Source: Haemophilus influenzae
Lineage (GTDB): Bacteria; Pseudomonadota; Gammaproteobacteria; Enterobacterales; Pasteurellaceae
Direction of reading: 5' to 3'
Assembly: GCA_923172585.1 (NCBI GenBank)
Contig: OV298644.1
Location: 575,427-639,426 of the forward strand
Length of the DNA: 64,000 bases
Below are positions 17,933 to 29,419 of this stretch, in pieces; position 1 is the first letter of the stretch; every line of letters starts with the position of its first letter. The notes beneath the pieces are model-generated. The model saw only the letters and a program-made list of their open reading frames with translations. It ran no database searches and was not told the DNA's origin. The position numbers and the translations under genes are program-made.

Positions 17933-20344
17933 ATGGCGAAGAATACCCAACGTACAATGCCCGTATTGCCATTACGCGATGTTGTCGTTTTTCCTTATAT
18001 GGTGATGCCACTTTTTGTAGGGCGCGCAAAATCAATTAATGCCCTTGAAGAAGCGATGAACGATGACAAACAGATTCTTTTGGTATCCCAAAGAGAAGCT
18101 GATTTGGAAGAACCTACCCCTGAAGATTTATTTGATGTGGGTACCATTGCTAACATTATTCAGTTATTAAAATTACCTGATGGCACAGTAAAAGTGCTAG
18201 TTGAAGGTCAAAATCGCGCGAAAATTAACAGCCTTGAAGACGGCGAAAAGTGCTTTTCCGCCCAAATTACCCCTATCGAAACCACTTATGGCGATGAACA
18301 AGAGTTAGTGGTGGCAAAAAGTGCGGTACTTTCTGAGTTTGAAAATTATCTTACCCTCAACAAAAAAGTGCCTGCAGATATTCTCAATGCCCTTCAACGT
18401 ATTGATGATGTTGATCGCTTAGCTGACACAATGGCTGCCCATCTCCCTGTAAGCATTCGCCATAAACAAAATGCGTTAGAACTCGCTAATGTGCAAGAAC
18501 GTTTAGAATATTTGCTTGGTATGATGGAAGCAGAGGCTGATATTCTCCAAGTGGAAAAACGGATTCGCGGTCGTGTAAAAAAACAAATGGAGAAAAGCCA
18601 GCGTAACTATTATTTGAACGAGCAAATTAAAGCCATTCGTAAAGAAATGGATGGTGGCGAAAATGAAGATACCATTGATGAAGTTGAACAACTGCATCAA
18701 AAGGTGGAAGCGGCAGGCATGCCAGCTGATGTACGCGACAAAGTAGAAAATGAATTACAAAAACTTAAAATGATGTCAGCCATGTCTTCTGAAGCAACGG
18801 TAATACGCAGTTATATTGAATGGATGATCCAAGTGCCTTGGCATCAACGTTCTAAAGTGAAAAAAGACATAGTTAAAGCACAGCAAGTTTTAGATACCGA
18901 TCACTATGGTTTAGATCGCGTAAAAGAACGCATTCTTGAATATTTAGCAGTACAAGCGCGTTTAAACAAAGTGAAAGGCCCGATTCTTTGTTTAGTTGGC
19001 CCTCCAGGTGTAGGTAAAACTTCTCTTGGTCAGTCTATTGCCAATGCTACTGGTCGTAAATATGTACGTATGGCATTAGGCGGCGTGCGTGATGAAGCAG
19101 AAATCCGTGGTCACCGTAAAACCTATATTGGTGCATTGCCGGGTAAATTAATTCAAAAGATGGCAAAAGTGGGCGTAAAAAATCCATTATTCTTGCTTGA
19201 TGAAATCGACAAAATGGCATCCGATATGCGAGGTGATCCAGCATCAGCATTGCTTGAAGTATTAGATCCCGAGCAAAACACCACATTTAACGATCACTAT
19301 TTAGAAGTGGATTATGATCTTTCTGATGTGATGTTTGTGGCAACATCAAACTCTATGAATATTCCAGGCCCATTATTGGATCGTATGGAAGTTATTCGTC
19401 TTTCTGGTTATACAGAAGATGAAAAACTTAATATCGCAATGCGCCATTTATTAGCAAAACAAATTGAACGTAATGGTTTGAAGAAAGGCGAACTTACCGT
19501 AGAAGAAAGTGCAATTTTAGATATTATCCGCTATTACACACGTGAAGCGGGCGTACGTGGATTAGAACGTGAAATCTCAAAAATCTGCCGTAAAGCCGTG
19601 AAAAATTTATTAGTAAATCCAAAACTTAAATCTATCACGGTAAATTCAGATAATCTGCACGATTATCTTGGCGTAAAACGTTTTGAATTTGGTAAAGCTG
19701 ACACGCAAAACCGTATTGGCGAAGTAACTGGTTTAGCTTGGACAGAAGTGGGCGGCGATTTACTCACTATTGAAACTGCCTCTGTTGTGGGCAAAGGAAA
19801 ACTTTCTTTCACTGGTTCATTAGGCGATGTGATGAAAGAATCCATTCAAGCGGCAATGACCGTTGTGCGTGCTCGTGCGGATAAACTGGGTATCAATGCT
19901 GAATTCCACGAAAAACGTGACATTCACATTCACGTGCCAGATGGTGCAACACCAAAAGATGGCCCAAGTGCAGGTATTGCAATGTGTACTGCATTAATTT
20001 CTTGTTTAACAGGTAATCCTGTGCGTGCTGATGTGGCAATGACGGGAGAAATCAGTTTACGTGGTAAAGTATTACCAATCGGTGGATTAAAAGAAAAACT
20101 TCTTGCGGCACATCGTGGCGGAATTAAAACCGTATTAATCCCAAAAGAAAACGTTAAAGATCTTGAAGAAATTCCAGAAAACGTAAAACAAAATCTTGCA
20201 ATTCATGCGGTAGAAACCATTGATGAAGTGCTTGGTTTTGCATTGGAAAATCCACCAGAGGGCATTGAGTTTGTTAAAGTGAAGGCTAAACCTAAAGCAC
20301 CACGCCGTAAAGTGACGAGTAAATCAGAAAGAGCGGTCAATTAA
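17933..20344 (+). CDS. lon: ATP-dependent protease Lon
   Basis: Lon degrades misfolded and regulatory proteins in the cytoplasm. The 803-residue protein has the N-terminal substrate domain starting [22 protein letters not shown], the AAA+ module with Walker [10 protein letters not shown] (about 360) and Walker [10 protein letters not shown], and a C-terminal protease domain with the catalytic Ser in DGPSAGIAM and Lys in [16 protein letters not shown] ribosome site (AAGAGAG) and a heat-shock-like promoter precede it; a hairpin terminator follows. Confidence 0.98.
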   Translation: MAKNTQRTMPVLPLRDVVVFPYMVMPLFVGRAKSINALEEAMNDDKQILLVSQREADLEEPTPEDLFDVGTIANIIQLLKLPDGTVKVLVEGQNRAKINSLEDGEKCFSAQITPIETTYGDEQELVVAKSAVLSEFENYLTLNKKVPADILNALQRIDDVDRLADTMAAHLPVSIRHKQNALELANVQERLEYLLGMMEAEADILQVEKRIRGRVKKQMEKSQRNYYLNEQIKAIRKEMDGGENEDTIDEVEQLHQKVEAAGMPADVRDKVENELQKLKMMSAMSSEATVIRSYIEWMIQVPWHQRSKVKKDIVKAQQVLDTDHYGLDRVKERILEYLAVQARLNKVKGPILCLVGPPGVGKTSLGQSIANATGRKYVRMALGGVRDEAEIRGHRKTYIGALPGKLIQKMAKVGVKNPLFLLDEIDKMASDMRGDPASALLEVLDPEQNTTFNDHYLEVDYDLSDVMFVATSNSMNIPGPLLDRMEVIRLSGYTEDEKLNIAMRHLLAKQIERNGLKKGELTVEESAILDIIRYYTREAGVRGLEREISKICRKAVKNLLVNPKLKSITVNSDNLHDYLGVKRFEFGKADTQNRIGEVTGLAWTEVGGDLLTIETASVVGKGKLSFTGSLGDVMKESIQAAMTVVRARADKLGINAEFHEKRDIHIHVPDGATPKDGPSAGIAMCTALISCLTGNPVRADVAMTGEISLRGKVLPIGGLKEKLLAAHRGGIKTVLIPKENVKDLEEIPENVKQNLAIHAVETIDEVLGFALENPPEGIEFVKVKAKPKAPRRKVTSKSERAVN

Positions 20345-20351
20345 TTGAATG

Positions 20352-20384
20352 TTTTAGGGCTTGTGAAAACAAGCCCTTTATTGA
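20352..20384 (+). terminator. Terminator of lon
   Basis: AGGGCTTG pairs with CAAGCCCT across a short A-rich loop, followed by TTTATTGATTTT. Confidence 0.75.
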
Positions 20385-20459
20385 TTTTAGAGATGATAAT
20401 TTCATCTTTACACAAGGTTAATTTATACTTTTCCAAATTGAAAACTTGTTAATAACACA

Positions 20460-21610
20460 ATGCTAAAACTTCCCCCACTTTCCCTTTATATACACATTCC
20501 ATGGTGCGTTCAAAAATGCCCTTATTGTGATTTTAATTCGCACGCACAAAAAAGCGATATACCAGAACAAGACTATATTTATCATCTTCTGCAAGATTTG
20601 CAGGCTGATTTGCAACGCTTTAAAGATTCTATTCAACAACGAAAACTCCATTCAATTTTTATTGGTGGCGGTACACCAAGTTTGTTCTCGGCAGAAAGCA
20701 TTGCGTATCTCTTAAAAGAAATAAAAAAACAGATTGATTTTGAAGATAATATTGAAATCACATTAGAAGCTAATCCTGGCACGGTAGAAGCTGAACGTTT
20801 TAAAGGTTATGTATCCGCAGGCATTATGCGAATTTCTATGGGAATTCAAAGTTTCAATGATGATAAATTACAACGTCTTGGGCGGATTCATAATGCAGCA
20901 GAAGCAAAAAGTGCGGTCAATTTAGCGAAAGTTTCTGGGCTAAAAAGTTTTAATTTGGATTTAATGCACGGTTTGCCTAACCAAACGTTGGAAGAAGCCC
21001 TAGATGATCTTCGTCAAGCAATTGAGCTATCTCCTCCCCATATTTCTTGGTATCAGCTGACTATTGAACCAAATACGATGTTTGCTTATCGCCCACCTAA
21101 ATTACCAGATGATGACGCACTTTGGGACATTTTTGAGCAAGGTCACCAACTTTTAACGATGGCAGACTACCAGCAATATGAAACCTCAGCTTACGCAAAA
21201 GCAGGTTTTCAATGTAAACATAATTTGAATTATTGGCGATTTGGGGATTATTTAGCCATTGGCTGTGGCGCACACGGGAAATTGACATTTCCGACTGGCG
21301 AGATTACCCGCTTTTCTAAAACCAAGCACCCGAAAGGTTATTTGCGTGGCGAATATCTTTACGAAGAAAAAACGTGTCAGAAATTGACCGCCCTTTTGAG
21401 TTTTTTATGAATCGCTTTCGTTTGTTAGAAGCGGTACCCAAACAAGAATTTGAAGATTACACAGGCTTATCGCAAAGTGCGGTGAAAAATCAAATTGATT
21501 TTGCCATTCAACAAAACTATATTGTGGAAAACGCTGATTCTTGGCAAATCACTGAACACGGCAAGTTATTTCTCAATGAACTTTTGGAATTATTTTTAAC
21601 GGAAGAATAG
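20460..21610 (+). pseudogene. hemW: HemW heme chaperone (radical SAM), one-base frameshift
   Basis: HemW is a heme-binding radical-SAM family protein (formerly annotated as a coproporphyrinogen oxidase) that passes heme to respiratory proteins. The first frame (20460..21410) has the HemW-type cluster motif WCVQKCPYCDFNSH (about 15..28) and GGGTPSLFSAESI. After GEYLYEEK the frame is lost; the true continuation, VSEIDRPFEFFMNRFRLLEA to the end LFLTEE, lies in another frame. Adding one A in the A6 tract near 21367 restores 383 residues, a normal length. It may be a real slippage or a homopolymer error. Confidence 0.9.
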
Positions 21611-21722
21611 CTTCATCCGTTAAAACATCTTAAGAACATTGCTGTTAAAAATTACACTTGTTTATTAAATACTCTCGTAATAAAGTAACACAATCGTTTA
21701 CTTATTAAGATAAGGAAAAGAA

Positions 21723-22382
21723 ATGAATCAATTAAAAATGAAAAAACTCGCCGCACAAGCTGCATTACAATATGTAAAAGCAGATACGATTGTTGGGGTG
21801 GGAAGTGGCTCCACAGTGAACTGCTTTATTGAAGCTTTAGGTACAATCAAAGATAAAATTCAAGGTGCCGTTGCGGCTTCAAAAGAATCAGAAGAATTAT
21901 TACGTAAGCAAGGTATCGAAGTATTTAATGCAAATGATGTCTCTAGCTTAGATATTTATGTGGATGGTGCGGATGAAATCAATCCACAAAAAATGATGAT
22001 TAAAGGCGGCGGCGCAGCACTCACTCGTGAAAAAATCGTTGCTGCATTAGCGAAAAAATTTATTTGTATTGTGGATTCAAGTAAGCAAGTGGATGTGTTG
22101 GGTTCAACTTTCCCATTACCAGTTGAAGTGATTCCTATGGCACGCTCACAAGTAGGCAGAAAATTAGCCGCACTTGGTGGCTCACCTGAATATCGTGAAG
22201 GGGTGGTGACTGACAACGGCAATGTGATTTTAGATGTACACAACTTCAGTATTTTAAATCCAGTCGAAATGGAAAAAGAATTAAACAACGTTGCAGGTGT
22301 CGTCACTAATGGGATATTCGCGTTACGTGGTGCAGATGTTGTGATCGTCGGGACGCCTGAGGGTGCCAAAGTTATTGACTAA
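21723..22382 (+). CDS. rpiA: Ribose-5-phosphate isomerase A
   Basis: RpiA interconverts ribose-5-phosphate and ribulose-5-phosphate in the pentose phosphate pathway. The 219-residue protein shows [16 protein letters not shown] (about 24..39), [31 protein letters not shown] with the catalytic Asp and Glu/Lys area (about 77..107), and [21 protein letters not shown] precedes the start. It lies 29 bases before serA, so the two may be cotranscribed. Confidence 0.97.
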   Translation: MNQLKMKKLAAQAALQYVKADTIVGVGSGSTVNCFIEALGTIKDKIQGAVAASKESEELLRKQGIEVFNANDVSSLDIYVDGADEINPQKMMIKGGGAALTREKIVAALAKKFICIVDSSKQVDVLGSTFPLPVEVIPMARSQVGRKLAALGGSPEYREGVVTDNGNVILDVHNFSILNPVEMEKELNNVAGVVTNGIFALRGADVVIVGTPEGAKVID

Positions 22383-22411
22383 TTCATAATAAAAATCATA
22401 AGGAAGCAAAC

Positions 22412-23644
22412 ATGACAAACAAAGTCTCTCTAGACAAATCAAAAATCAAATTTGTATTGTTTGAAGGTGTGCATCAAAGCGCACTTGATACGCTCCATGC
22501 GGCAGGCTATACCAATATTGATTACTATAAAAAAGCACTAGATGGCGATGAATTAAAAGAAGCCATTAAAGATGCACACTTTATCGGCTTGCGTTCTCGC
22601 ACCCATTTAACGGCAGAAATGATTGAGGCCGCACCCAAATTAATCGCTGTGGGATGTTTCTGTATTGGCACCAACCAAGTGGATTTAAATGCAGCAAAAG
22701 CGCGTGGAATTCCTGTATTTAATGCCCCATTCTCAAACACTCGCTCCGTCGCAGAACTTGTATTAGGCGAGATTTTATTACTTATGCGCAATGTGCCACA
22801 GGCTAATGCCGAAGTACATCGTGGTATCTGGAATAAATCCGCGACGGGATCTTATGAAGTGCGGGGGAAAAAATTAGGCATTATTGGTTACGGCCACATT
22901 GGTTCACAATTAAGTATTATTGCTGAATCATTAGGGATGGATGTGTATTTCTACGATATTGAAAACAAACTTCCACTCGGTAATGCCAAACAGCTTCGTA
23001 GCCTTGAAGAATTACTCAGTTCTTGCGATGTGGTTTCATTACATGTGCCAGAACTGCCCTCTACCAAAAACTTAATGAACGCAGCACGTATCGCACAATT
23101 AAAACAAGGGGCAATTTTGATCAATGCCGCGCGTGGCACAGTGGTAGATATTGACGCTCTCGCTCAAGCCTTAAAAGATGGGAAACTTCAGGGTGCCGCA
23201 ATTGATGTATTCCCCGTTGAGCCCGCTTCAATTAATGAAGAATTTATCTCGCCGTTACGTGAATTTGATAATGTGATTTTAACGCCACATATCGGCGGCT
23301 CAACAGCGGAAGCACAAGAAAATATCGGTTTTGAAGTGGCTGGCAAATTTGTCAAATATTCAGACAACGGATCAACCCTTTCTTCGGTAAACTTCCCAGA
23401 GGTCTCTTTACCAGAACACGAGGGAACAAAACGCTTATTGCATATTCACGAAAATCGTCCTGGTATATTGAACAAACTGAACCAAATTTTCGTCGAAGCT
23501 AACCTCAATATTGCAGCGCAATATTTACAAACTGACCCGAAAATTGGTTATGTTGTCGTAGATGTAGAAACGAATGATGCATCGCCATTACTGACGAAAT
23601 TGAAGGAAATAGATGGCACAATTCGTGCACGTGTACTGTACTAA
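22412..23644 (+). CDS. serA: D-3-phosphoglycerate dehydrogenase
   Basis: SerA catalyses the first step of serine synthesis, oxidising 3-phosphoglycerate with NAD. The 410-residue protein has the Rossmann motif LGIIGYGHIGSQLS (about 153..166), the catalytic region NAARGTVVDIDALA and the His of LTPHIGGSTAEAQENIG (about 291). The C-terminal ACT domain (RLLHIHENRPGILNKLNQIF, about 335..355) binds serine for feedback inhibition, as in E. coli. A strong terminator follows. Confidence 0.97.
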   Translation: MTNKVSLDKSKIKFVLFEGVHQSALDTLHAAGYTNIDYYKKALDGDELKEAIKDAHFIGLRSRTHLTAEMIEAAPKLIAVGCFCIGTNQVDLNAAKARGIPVFNAPFSNTRSVAELVLGEILLLMRNVPQANAEVHRGIWNKSATGSYEVRGKKLGIIGYGHIGSQLSIIAESLGMDVYFYDIENKLPLGNAKQLRSLEELLSSCDVVSLHVPELPSTKNLMNAARIAQLKQGAILINAARGTVVDIDALAQALKDGKLQGAAIDVFPVEPASINEEFISPLREFDNVILTPHIGGSTAEAQENIGFEVAGKFVKYSDNGSTLSSVNFPEVSLPEHEGTKRLLHIHENRPGILNKLNQIFVEANLNIAAQYLQTDPKIGYVVVDVETNDASPLLTKLKEIDGTIRARVLY

Positions 23645-23648
23645 ATAG

Positions 23649-23681
23649 AAAAAAGATCAGGTTAATGCCTGATCTTTTTTT
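23649..23681 (+). terminator. Terminator of serA
   Basis: AAAAGATCAGG pairs perfectly with CCTGATCTTTT across a six-base loop, followed by a T-run. It lies between the convergent serA and ygfZ. Confidence 0.9.
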
Positions 23682-23687
23682 GCTTTA

Positions 23688-24530
23688 TTATTCAGTAATC
23701 GAATAAGGTAACTGCACTCGCTCTAACAATATTTCACTATTCAGCAACCTAAATTGTTGCTCTGAATCAATGTCGTTATTCATCACAACTTGCAACCATA
23801 AAACACCGTCTAAATTGACCGCACTTGTAATCGTACCAGTCTTACGCCAATTGGCTTCAAGCTGCATTTCAATTTCACTGCCAATTTTCGCTTCCTGCTG
23901 AGTTTGAGCTTTAAAAATAAACATTGCGCGTTTGTTTGCACCACGATATTTCGCACGAGCCACCGTTTCTTGCCCAATATAACAACCTTTGGTAAAAGAA
24001 ATTGCTTGCTCAATAGCCTGTAAATTTAGAGCTTGTGGGATAAATTCATTTTGCGTTTGAGGACTTAAATTTGGCAATCCTGCTTGAATATCAGCTACTT
24101 CCCAAATTTTTTCATCGCCATTAAAATTCACGGGCAATTCAGTTTCATTCAATAAAATTGAACGTTGTTCATCAATTTCTAATGAAAAGTGCGGTGTAAT
24201 TTTTCCACATTTTTCACCTATTACGCCGATAATTTGCCAATCACGTAAATCAAAACTGACTTTTGAAAATACCGCATATTTTTTCAAGGCATCTAACCCG
24301 CTTGGCAAAATATCTTTCTTAACGAGCAAAAAGAATTGTTCACTACTTACTTTAAACAAACGATAAATTGCATTCATTTTACCTTTTGGGTCGCAGTGAG
24401 CTGTAAGCGTCGTTGCGCCACTTGCTAATCGCACAACATCAGAAGTTAATTGCCCTTGCAAATATTTTTCTGCATCCGCACCCTGTACTTCAATCAGCTG
24501 ATATTGAGTAAGAGAAATAAATTGAGACAT
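23688..24530 (-). CDS. ygfZ: Folate-binding YgfZ (iron-sulfur / tRNA modification factor)
   Basis: YgfZ is a folate-dependent protein that supports iron-sulfur enzymes, including the tRNA-modifying MiaB. The 280-residue product has the family signature KGCYIGQETVARAKYRG (about 180..196) containing its invariant Cys, and the N-terminal VQGADAEKYLQGQLTSDV. It lies nine bases after yicC on the same strand. Confidence 0.92.
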   Translation of the reverse strand: MSQFISLTQYQLIEVQGADAEKYLQGQLTSDVVRLASGATTLTAHCDPKGKMNAIYRLFKVSSEQFFLLVKKDILPSGLDALKKYAVFSKVSFDLRDWQIIGVIGEKCGKITPHFSLEIDEQRSILLNETELPVNFNGDEKIWEVADIQAGLPNLSPQTQNEFIPQALNLQAIEQAISFTKGCYIGQETVARAKYRGANKRAMFIFKAQTQQEAKIGSEIEMQLEANWRKTGTITSAVNLDGVLWLQVVMNNDIDSEQQFRLLNSEILLERVQLPYSITE

Positions 24531-24539
24531 TCTGCTTTC

Positions 24540-25403
24540 CTATTCTAAATTCTGAATTTGCTCACGCATTTGTTCAATAAGCACTTTTAGCTCCACCGCA
24601 GAAGCCGTGATATCTGCATTAATGGATTTAGACGCAAGGGTATTGGATTCCCGATTCAATTCTTGCATCATAAAATCTAATTTACGTCCAACTGCACCGC
24701 CTTTTTTCAAAATATTCGTGGTTTCTTTCACGTGCATTTGTAAACGATCTAGCTCTTCCGCCACATCAACGCGTTGAGCCAGTAAAATCATTTCTTGTTC
24801 CACACGTTGCGGATCAAGATTAACTTGAGCATCCTCAAAACGTTGCAATAAACGTTCACGCTGCCATTGTAAAACTGCTGGCATTTGTGACCGCACTTTA
24901 TCCGTTTCCACAGCAATAGCATCTAAACGTTGTTGAATAATATCGTTCAGTTTTTCCCCCTCACGACCACGCATTGCAATAAAATCTGTCAGTAAATCAT
25001 CAAAGGCTGTCAATAAATCTTGACTAATCGCATCTAAATCTTGCTCTTGCGCTTCCACCACGCCGGGATAACGCAACACGTCTGTCAAATTAATTTCCCC
25101 TTCTCCAGCTTGAGCTTTAATCCATTGCAAAGACTGAATTACTTGATCCGCAAGCTCTTTATTTAAATTCAACTCAGCATTTGCTTGTTTTTTTGTTTCA
25201 ATGCGTAGAGAACATTCGATTTTACCGCGAGTAAGGCTTTGACGAAGTTTCTCACGCAACGTGTTTTCTAATCCGCGAAATTGCTCGGGCAAACGGAAAA
25301 AGTTTTCTAAATAACGTTGATTAACGGAACGAATTTCCCATACTGCATCGCCCCAATCTTTTTTCACTTCAAGGCGTGCAAAGGCGGTCATACTGTAAAT
25401 CAT
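24540..25403 (-). CDS. yicC: YicC-family endoribonuclease-like protein
   Basis: The YicC family (YicC-like N-terminal domain plus DUF1732) includes endoribonucleases implicated in small-RNA turnover in E. coli. The 287-residue protein starts MIYSMTAFARLE, shows the N-terminal EIRSVNQRYLENFFRLPE, and ends with the conserved VGRKLDFMMQELNRESNTLASKS and VELKVLIEQMREQIQNLE. The uptake signal falls inside the gene. It is intact and probably cotranscribed with ygfZ. Confidence 0.92.
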   Translation of the reverse strand: MIYSMTAFARLEVKKDWGDAVWEIRSVNQRYLENFFRLPEQFRGLENTLREKLRQSLTRGKIECSLRIETKKQANAELNLNKELADQVIQSLQWIKAQAGEGEINLTDVLRYPGVVEAQEQDLDAISQDLLTAFDDLLTDFIAMRGREGEKLNDIIQQRLDAIAVETDKVRSQMPAVLQWQRERLLQRFEDAQVNLDPQRVEQEMILLAQRVDVAEELDRLQMHVKETTNILKKGGAVGRKLDFMMQELNRESNTLASKSINADITASAVELKVLIEQMREQIQNLE

Positions 25404-25663
25404 AAGCTCTCCTATTTTCTCTTAGCTTTGTCTTAGTTGATTCGCTAAGTATTGTAACGAGATGAACACAGAAAGGGAAAAGAAAATTAACACAATAAAA
25501 ATCTGGAAAATTATACCTCTTAAGTAAACATTTTTGATAAATTTTAACGATAGTAAAAATGTACTAAAAACACAATTTTTTCAAAAAAATTGCTTTTTTT
25601 AATTTTAAAGTGTATTTTTAAGGCAATATGAAATCTAATAACATTTGAGCGAGCATATACAAT

Positions 25664-25702
25664 ATGAATTTTATCTGCACTTATCATCATCACCACACCT
25701 GA
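25664..25702 (+). CDS. hisL: Histidine operon leader peptide
   Basis: A 12-codon reading frame, MNFICTYHHHHT, has four consecutive His codons (CAT CAT CAC CAC). It precedes a set of alternative hairpins and a terminator ahead of hisG. Ribosome stalling on these His codons when charged tRNA-His is scarce would favour antitermination, as in the enteric his leader. It is shorter than the E. coli leader, which has seven His. Confidence 0.88.
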   Translation: MNFICTYHHHHT

Positions 25703-25822
25703 TTATCTTTCAGGCGTGATTGTATGTTTGGAAGATAATAAAATATCTTCCGAGTGTGATAAAAATCAGTGTAAAAGCAATAAATACCCCTCGGAAGGCA
25801 ATTTTCGAGGGGTTTTCTTTTA
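25703..25822 (+). promoter_or_regulatory. his attenuator with terminator hairpin
   Basis: Downstream of the leader peptide are segments able to pair in alternative ways: GAAGATA near 25731 with TATCTTC near 25744, and CTTCCGAG near 25747 with CTCGGAAG near 25790. The terminator stem CCCCTCG/CGAGGGG (25787..25812) is followed by TTTTCTTT. The competing CTTCCGAG/CTCGGAAG pairing would break the terminator stem. The first hisG codon is about 30 bases on. Confidence 0.8.
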
Positions 25823-25849
25823 TCTCAACTTTAAAATAGGAAAAACATT

Positions 25850-26760
25850 ATGACAAACACAACAATGCAACCAAGCCGCCTTCGTATTGCTTTGCAAAAA
25901 AAGGGCGTTTAAGCCAAGATTGCGCCATATTACTTAAACAATGTGGCGTGAAAATTAATTGGAATGAACAACGTTTAATCGCTTATGCGGAAAATTTGCC
26001 GATTGAAATTCTTCGCGTACGTGATGATGATATTCCTGGATTGATTTTTGATGGCGTAGTGGATCTTGGGATTATTGGCGAAAATGTGTTAGAAGAGGAA
26101 GAGCTTGGTCGCCGTGCAGCAAATGAAACAGTTACATACAAAAAACTTCGCCAACTTGATTTTGGTGATTGTCGTCTATCACTTGCGGTTGATCGCGATT
26201 GTCATTATGAGAATGTGAAAGATCTTGCTAATAGGCGTATTGCAACTTCTTACCCGCATTTGCTCAAACGTTATATGAATGAGAATGGGGTGTCGTTTAA
26301 AAGTTGTTTATTAAATGGTTCAGTAGAAGTCGCACCTAGTGCGGGTATTGCTTATGCGATTTGCGACTTAGTATCATCAGGGGCAACGCTTGAAGCAAAT
26401 GGCTTAAAAGAAGTGGACGTGATTTATCGTTCTAAAGCTTGTTTAATTCAGCGTGCTGAACCGCTTGAATCAACTAAACAAGCTCTTGTGGATAAACTAC
26501 TCACTCGTATTCAAGGTGTGCAGCAGGCCGCAGAAAGTAAATATATTATGCTCCACGCTCCGAAAGAAAAACTTGAAAAAATCACTGCGCTTTTACCTGG
26601 TGTTGAAAATCCGACCATTTTACCATTAGCCAGTGATACAACTCGGGTAGCAATGCACGTAGTGAGCCAAGAAAATTTATTTTGGGAAACAATGGAACAG
26701 TTAAAAGAGGCAGGAGCTAGTTCAATTTTAGTGTTACCAATTGAGAAGATGATGGAGTAA
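25850..26760 (+). pseudogene. hisG: ATP phosphoribosyltransferase HisG, one-base frameshift
   Basis: HisG joins ATP and PRPP in the first, feedback-controlled step of histidine synthesis. The frame opens [20 protein letters not shown] and stops at once; the rest ([19 protein letters not shown] onward) is in another frame. One extra A in the A7 tract near 25895 would give [20 protein letters not shown] and 303 residues, the normal long-form HisG length. The PRPP-binding region ([26 protein letters not shown]) and the C-terminal regulatory domain are intact. The single homopolymer indel makes a sequencing error plausible. Confidence 0.93.
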
Positions 26761-26852
26761 ATGTAGTGCGAGCTTTGACTCGCCATTTAAATAATCAATA
26801 TCTCAAAATGCTGGGTTATCATCCATTTTACGGATACAAAGGAAAATAAACA

Positions 26853-28136
26853 ATGCAAACAATTATTTGGAATCATTTATCAGAAACTGAAAAACGCAAA
26901 GTCATTATGCGTCCAGTCCAACAAAATGGGAAAAACATTCAGCAGGCAGTTAATGCCATTCGTGAAAATGTGGCATACAATGGCGATCGGGCGTTATTTG
27001 AACTCTGTGAAAAATTTGATGGCGTGAAGTTAGATAAACTCATTGTTTCGGCAGATGAAATTCAAGCGGCAAATAGTCGGATTTCTGTAAAACTTCGCAA
27101 TGCGATTGAGCAAGCCAAAACGAACATTGAAGCCTTTCACAAAGCACAGCAAAATCAGGAAATTGACCTAGAGATCCAAGAAGGCGTGCGTTGCCAAGTT
27201 GTGACTCGTCCAATTTCTTGTGTAGGGCTTTATATTCCAGGTGGTTCAGCACCGCTGTTTTCCACCGTATTGATGTTAGCTATTCCTGCTAAAATTGCAG
27301 GTTGTAAAAAAATCGTGCTTTGTTCACCGCCACCGATCTCAGATGAAATTCTCTACACTGCTCATCTTTGCGGTGTGGAAACTATCTACTCTATAGGTGG
27401 TGCTCAAGCAATTTTTGCGATGGCTCAAGGCACGGAAAGCGTGGCGAAAGTAGATAAAATTTTCGGACCTGGAAACGCATTTGTGACAGAAGCAAAACGT
27501 CAGGTAGCACAAAATAGTACGGCGATTGATATGCCAGCGGGACCTTCAGAAGTGTTAGTAATTGCAGATGAATCGGCAGATCCTGAATTTGTGGCAAGCG
27601 ATTTACTCTCTCAAGCGGAACATGGGGCAGATAGCCAAGTGATTTTGGTGGCGACCTGTGAAACTCTGGCAAAAGAGACCGCACTTGCGATTGAACGCCA
27701 ACTTGCTCTATTACCTCGTGCTGAAACCGTTCGAAAAGCGTTAAACCACAGCCGTATTTTTATAGCAGAAAGCCTTGAACAAGCGGTAGAAATTAGCAAT
27801 GAATATGCCCCTGAACATTTAATTGTGCAAACAAAAAACGCCCGTAAATTATTACCATATTTAGATAACGCAGGCTCAATTTTCTTAGGTGCATATTCGC
27901 CTGAAAGTATGGGCGATTATGCCAGTGGCACAAACCACGTTTTGCCTACTTATGGTTACACCAAAACTTATTCTAGTCTAGGATTAGCTGATTTTAGTAA
28001 GCGAATGACAGTACAAGAACTCACACCAAAAGGTTTTAAAAACCTTGCTGAAACGGTGGAAGTGATGGCAGAGGCTGAGCAATTGGCAGCACATAAAATG
28101 GCAGTAAGTGTAAGATTGGCGAAACTCAATATCTAA
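26853..28136 (+). CDS. hisD: Histidinol dehydrogenase
   Basis: HisD carries out the last two oxidations from histidinol to histidine, using NAD and zinc. The 427-residue protein has [22 protein letters not shown] (about 127), the signature [33 protein letters not shown] (about 229..261) with the zinc-binding Gln and His, and [11 protein letters not shown]. It follows hisG by about 90 bases that contain a small hairpin (GCGAG/CTCGC). Spacing is wide for this operon, but the direction is shared. Confidence 0.97.
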   Translation: MQTIIWNHLSETEKRKVIMRPVQQNGKNIQQAVNAIRENVAYNGDRALFELCEKFDGVKLDKLIVSADEIQAANSRISVKLRNAIEQAKTNIEAFHKAQQNQEIDLEIQEGVRCQVVTRPISCVGLYIPGGSAPLFSTVLMLAIPAKIAGCKKIVLCSPPPISDEILYTAHLCGVETIYSIGGAQAIFAMAQGTESVAKVDKIFGPGNAFVTEAKRQVAQNSTAIDMPAGPSEVLVIADESADPEFVASDLLSQAEHGADSQVILVATCETLAKETALAIERQLALLPRAETVRKALNHSRIFIAESLEQAVEISNEYAPEHLIVQTKNARKLLPYLDNAGSIFLGAYSPESMGDYASGTNHVLPTYGYTKTYSSLGLADFSKRMTVQELTPKGFKNLAETVEVMAEAEQLAAHKMAVSVRLAKLNI

Positions 28137-28249
28137 GATATTAATTATAGATCTAAGCACGACACGTAAGCAGTCAAATTTTCATACAACAATACGAAAT
28201 ATGTATGAATGATTACAATTCGCACATTTTACAATGGAAGAAAACAATA

Positions 28250-29308
28250 ATGACAATCACAACTTTATCCCGACAAAATATACAAGCCTTAACGCCATAT
28301 CAATCCGCTCGAAAACTCGGCGGCAATGGTACGATTTGGCTGAATGCAAATGAATATCCAACTTCGCCTGAATTTCAGCTTTCGGGTAAGGATTTAAACC
28401 GCTACCCCGAACCTCAGCCTCAAAGAGTGGTACAGGCTTATGCGAATTATGCGGGCGTTTCAACTGAAAATGTACTCGTTACTCGTGGCGGTGATGAAGG
28501 CATTGAATTGATAATCCACACTTTTTGCGAACCCAAACAAGATGCCATTTTATTCTGTCCTCCGACTTACGGAATGTATGCAGTGAGTGCTGAAACGGCA
28601 GGTGTGCTAAGTAAGACCGTGCCTTTAACTGACGATTTTCAGCTTAATTTGCCAGAAATCAAAAATCATCTTAATGATGTAAAAGTAGTCTTTGTATGCA
28701 GCCCAAATAATCCGACAGGTAATTTGCTCAAGCAATCAGATATACTCGATCTTTTGCAAATCACGGCAGGCAAAGCGATTGTGGTGGTGGACGAAGCCTA
28801 TATTGAGTTCTGTCCTGAAGCAAGCGTTATTAATTTGCTTAAAAATTACCCGCACTTAGCAATTATCCGCACACTCTCTAAAGCCTTTGCTTTAGCTGGA
28901 TTGCGTTGTGGTTTTGTGTTAGCAAACCCTGAGCTAATTGACATCTTAAGTAAGGTAATCGCTCCATATCCTATCCCTGTGCCAAGTGCTGATCTTGCGG
29001 AACAAGCGTTAAGACCTGCGAACATCGCCACTGTTCAAGCTCTCACACAAGAACTTCTTTCCAATCGTCAATGGCTTGCTAAAGCTCTTTTAGTTTTACA
29101 TCAAGTGGAAAAAGTGTATGAAAGTGAAGCTAATTATCTGTTGATCAAATGTCAAAACGGGCAAGCTGTGTTTAAGGCATTGTGGGAACAAGGAATTATT
29201 TTAAGAGACCAGAATAAGACATTGCATTTACAAAATTGTATTCGCATTACTGTGGGAACAAGGAATGAGTGTGAGAAAGTTGTTGAAGCAATTAAGGAGG
29301 TAAAATGA
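28250..29308 (+). CDS. hisC: Histidinol-phosphate aminotransferase
   Basis: HisC is a PLP enzyme that converts imidazole acetol phosphate to histidinol phosphate. I start at ATG 28250 ([20 protein letters not shown]) behind GGAAG; an upstream frame adds 15 residues. The 352-residue product has [19 protein letters not shown], the substrate motif [12 protein letters not shown] (about 145), [10 protein letters not shown] and the PLP-lysine region [16 protein letters not shown] (about 207). It belongs to the fold-type I aminotransferases. Confidence 0.95.
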   Translation: MTITTLSRQNIQALTPYQSARKLGGNGTIWLNANEYPTSPEFQLSGKDLNRYPEPQPQRVVQAYANYAGVSTENVLVTRGGDEGIELIIHTFCEPKQDAILFCPPTYGMYAVSAETAGVLSKTVPLTDDFQLNLPEIKNHLNDVKVVFVCSPNNPTGNLLKQSDILDLLQITAGKAIVVVDEAYIEFCPEASVINLLKNYPHLAIIRTLSKAFALAGLRCGFVLANPELIDILSKVIAPYPIPVPSADLAEQALRPANIATVQALTQELLSNRQWLAKALLVLHQVEKVYESEANYLLIKCQNGQAVFKALWEQGIILRDQNKTLHLQNCIRITVGTRNECEKVVEAIKEVK

Positions 29309-29419
29309 ACCACCTCCTATTTAAGTCACAGAGCGATTCGAGATTATTTAGTTTTATACTGTTTGTATAAAGCAAATGATAAACCTCATACCATTCATAT
29401 AACATACACGGAGAAAAAT

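Noticed and set aside
20460-21610. Programmed frameshift in hemW
   Set aside because: There is no slippery heptamer plus stimulatory structure of the known kinds, and one missing A in a homopolymer explains it fully.
21956-22369. 137-codon minus-strand frame inside rpiA
   Set aside because: Composition is that of the reverse frame of a conserved gene; no promoter or ribosome site.
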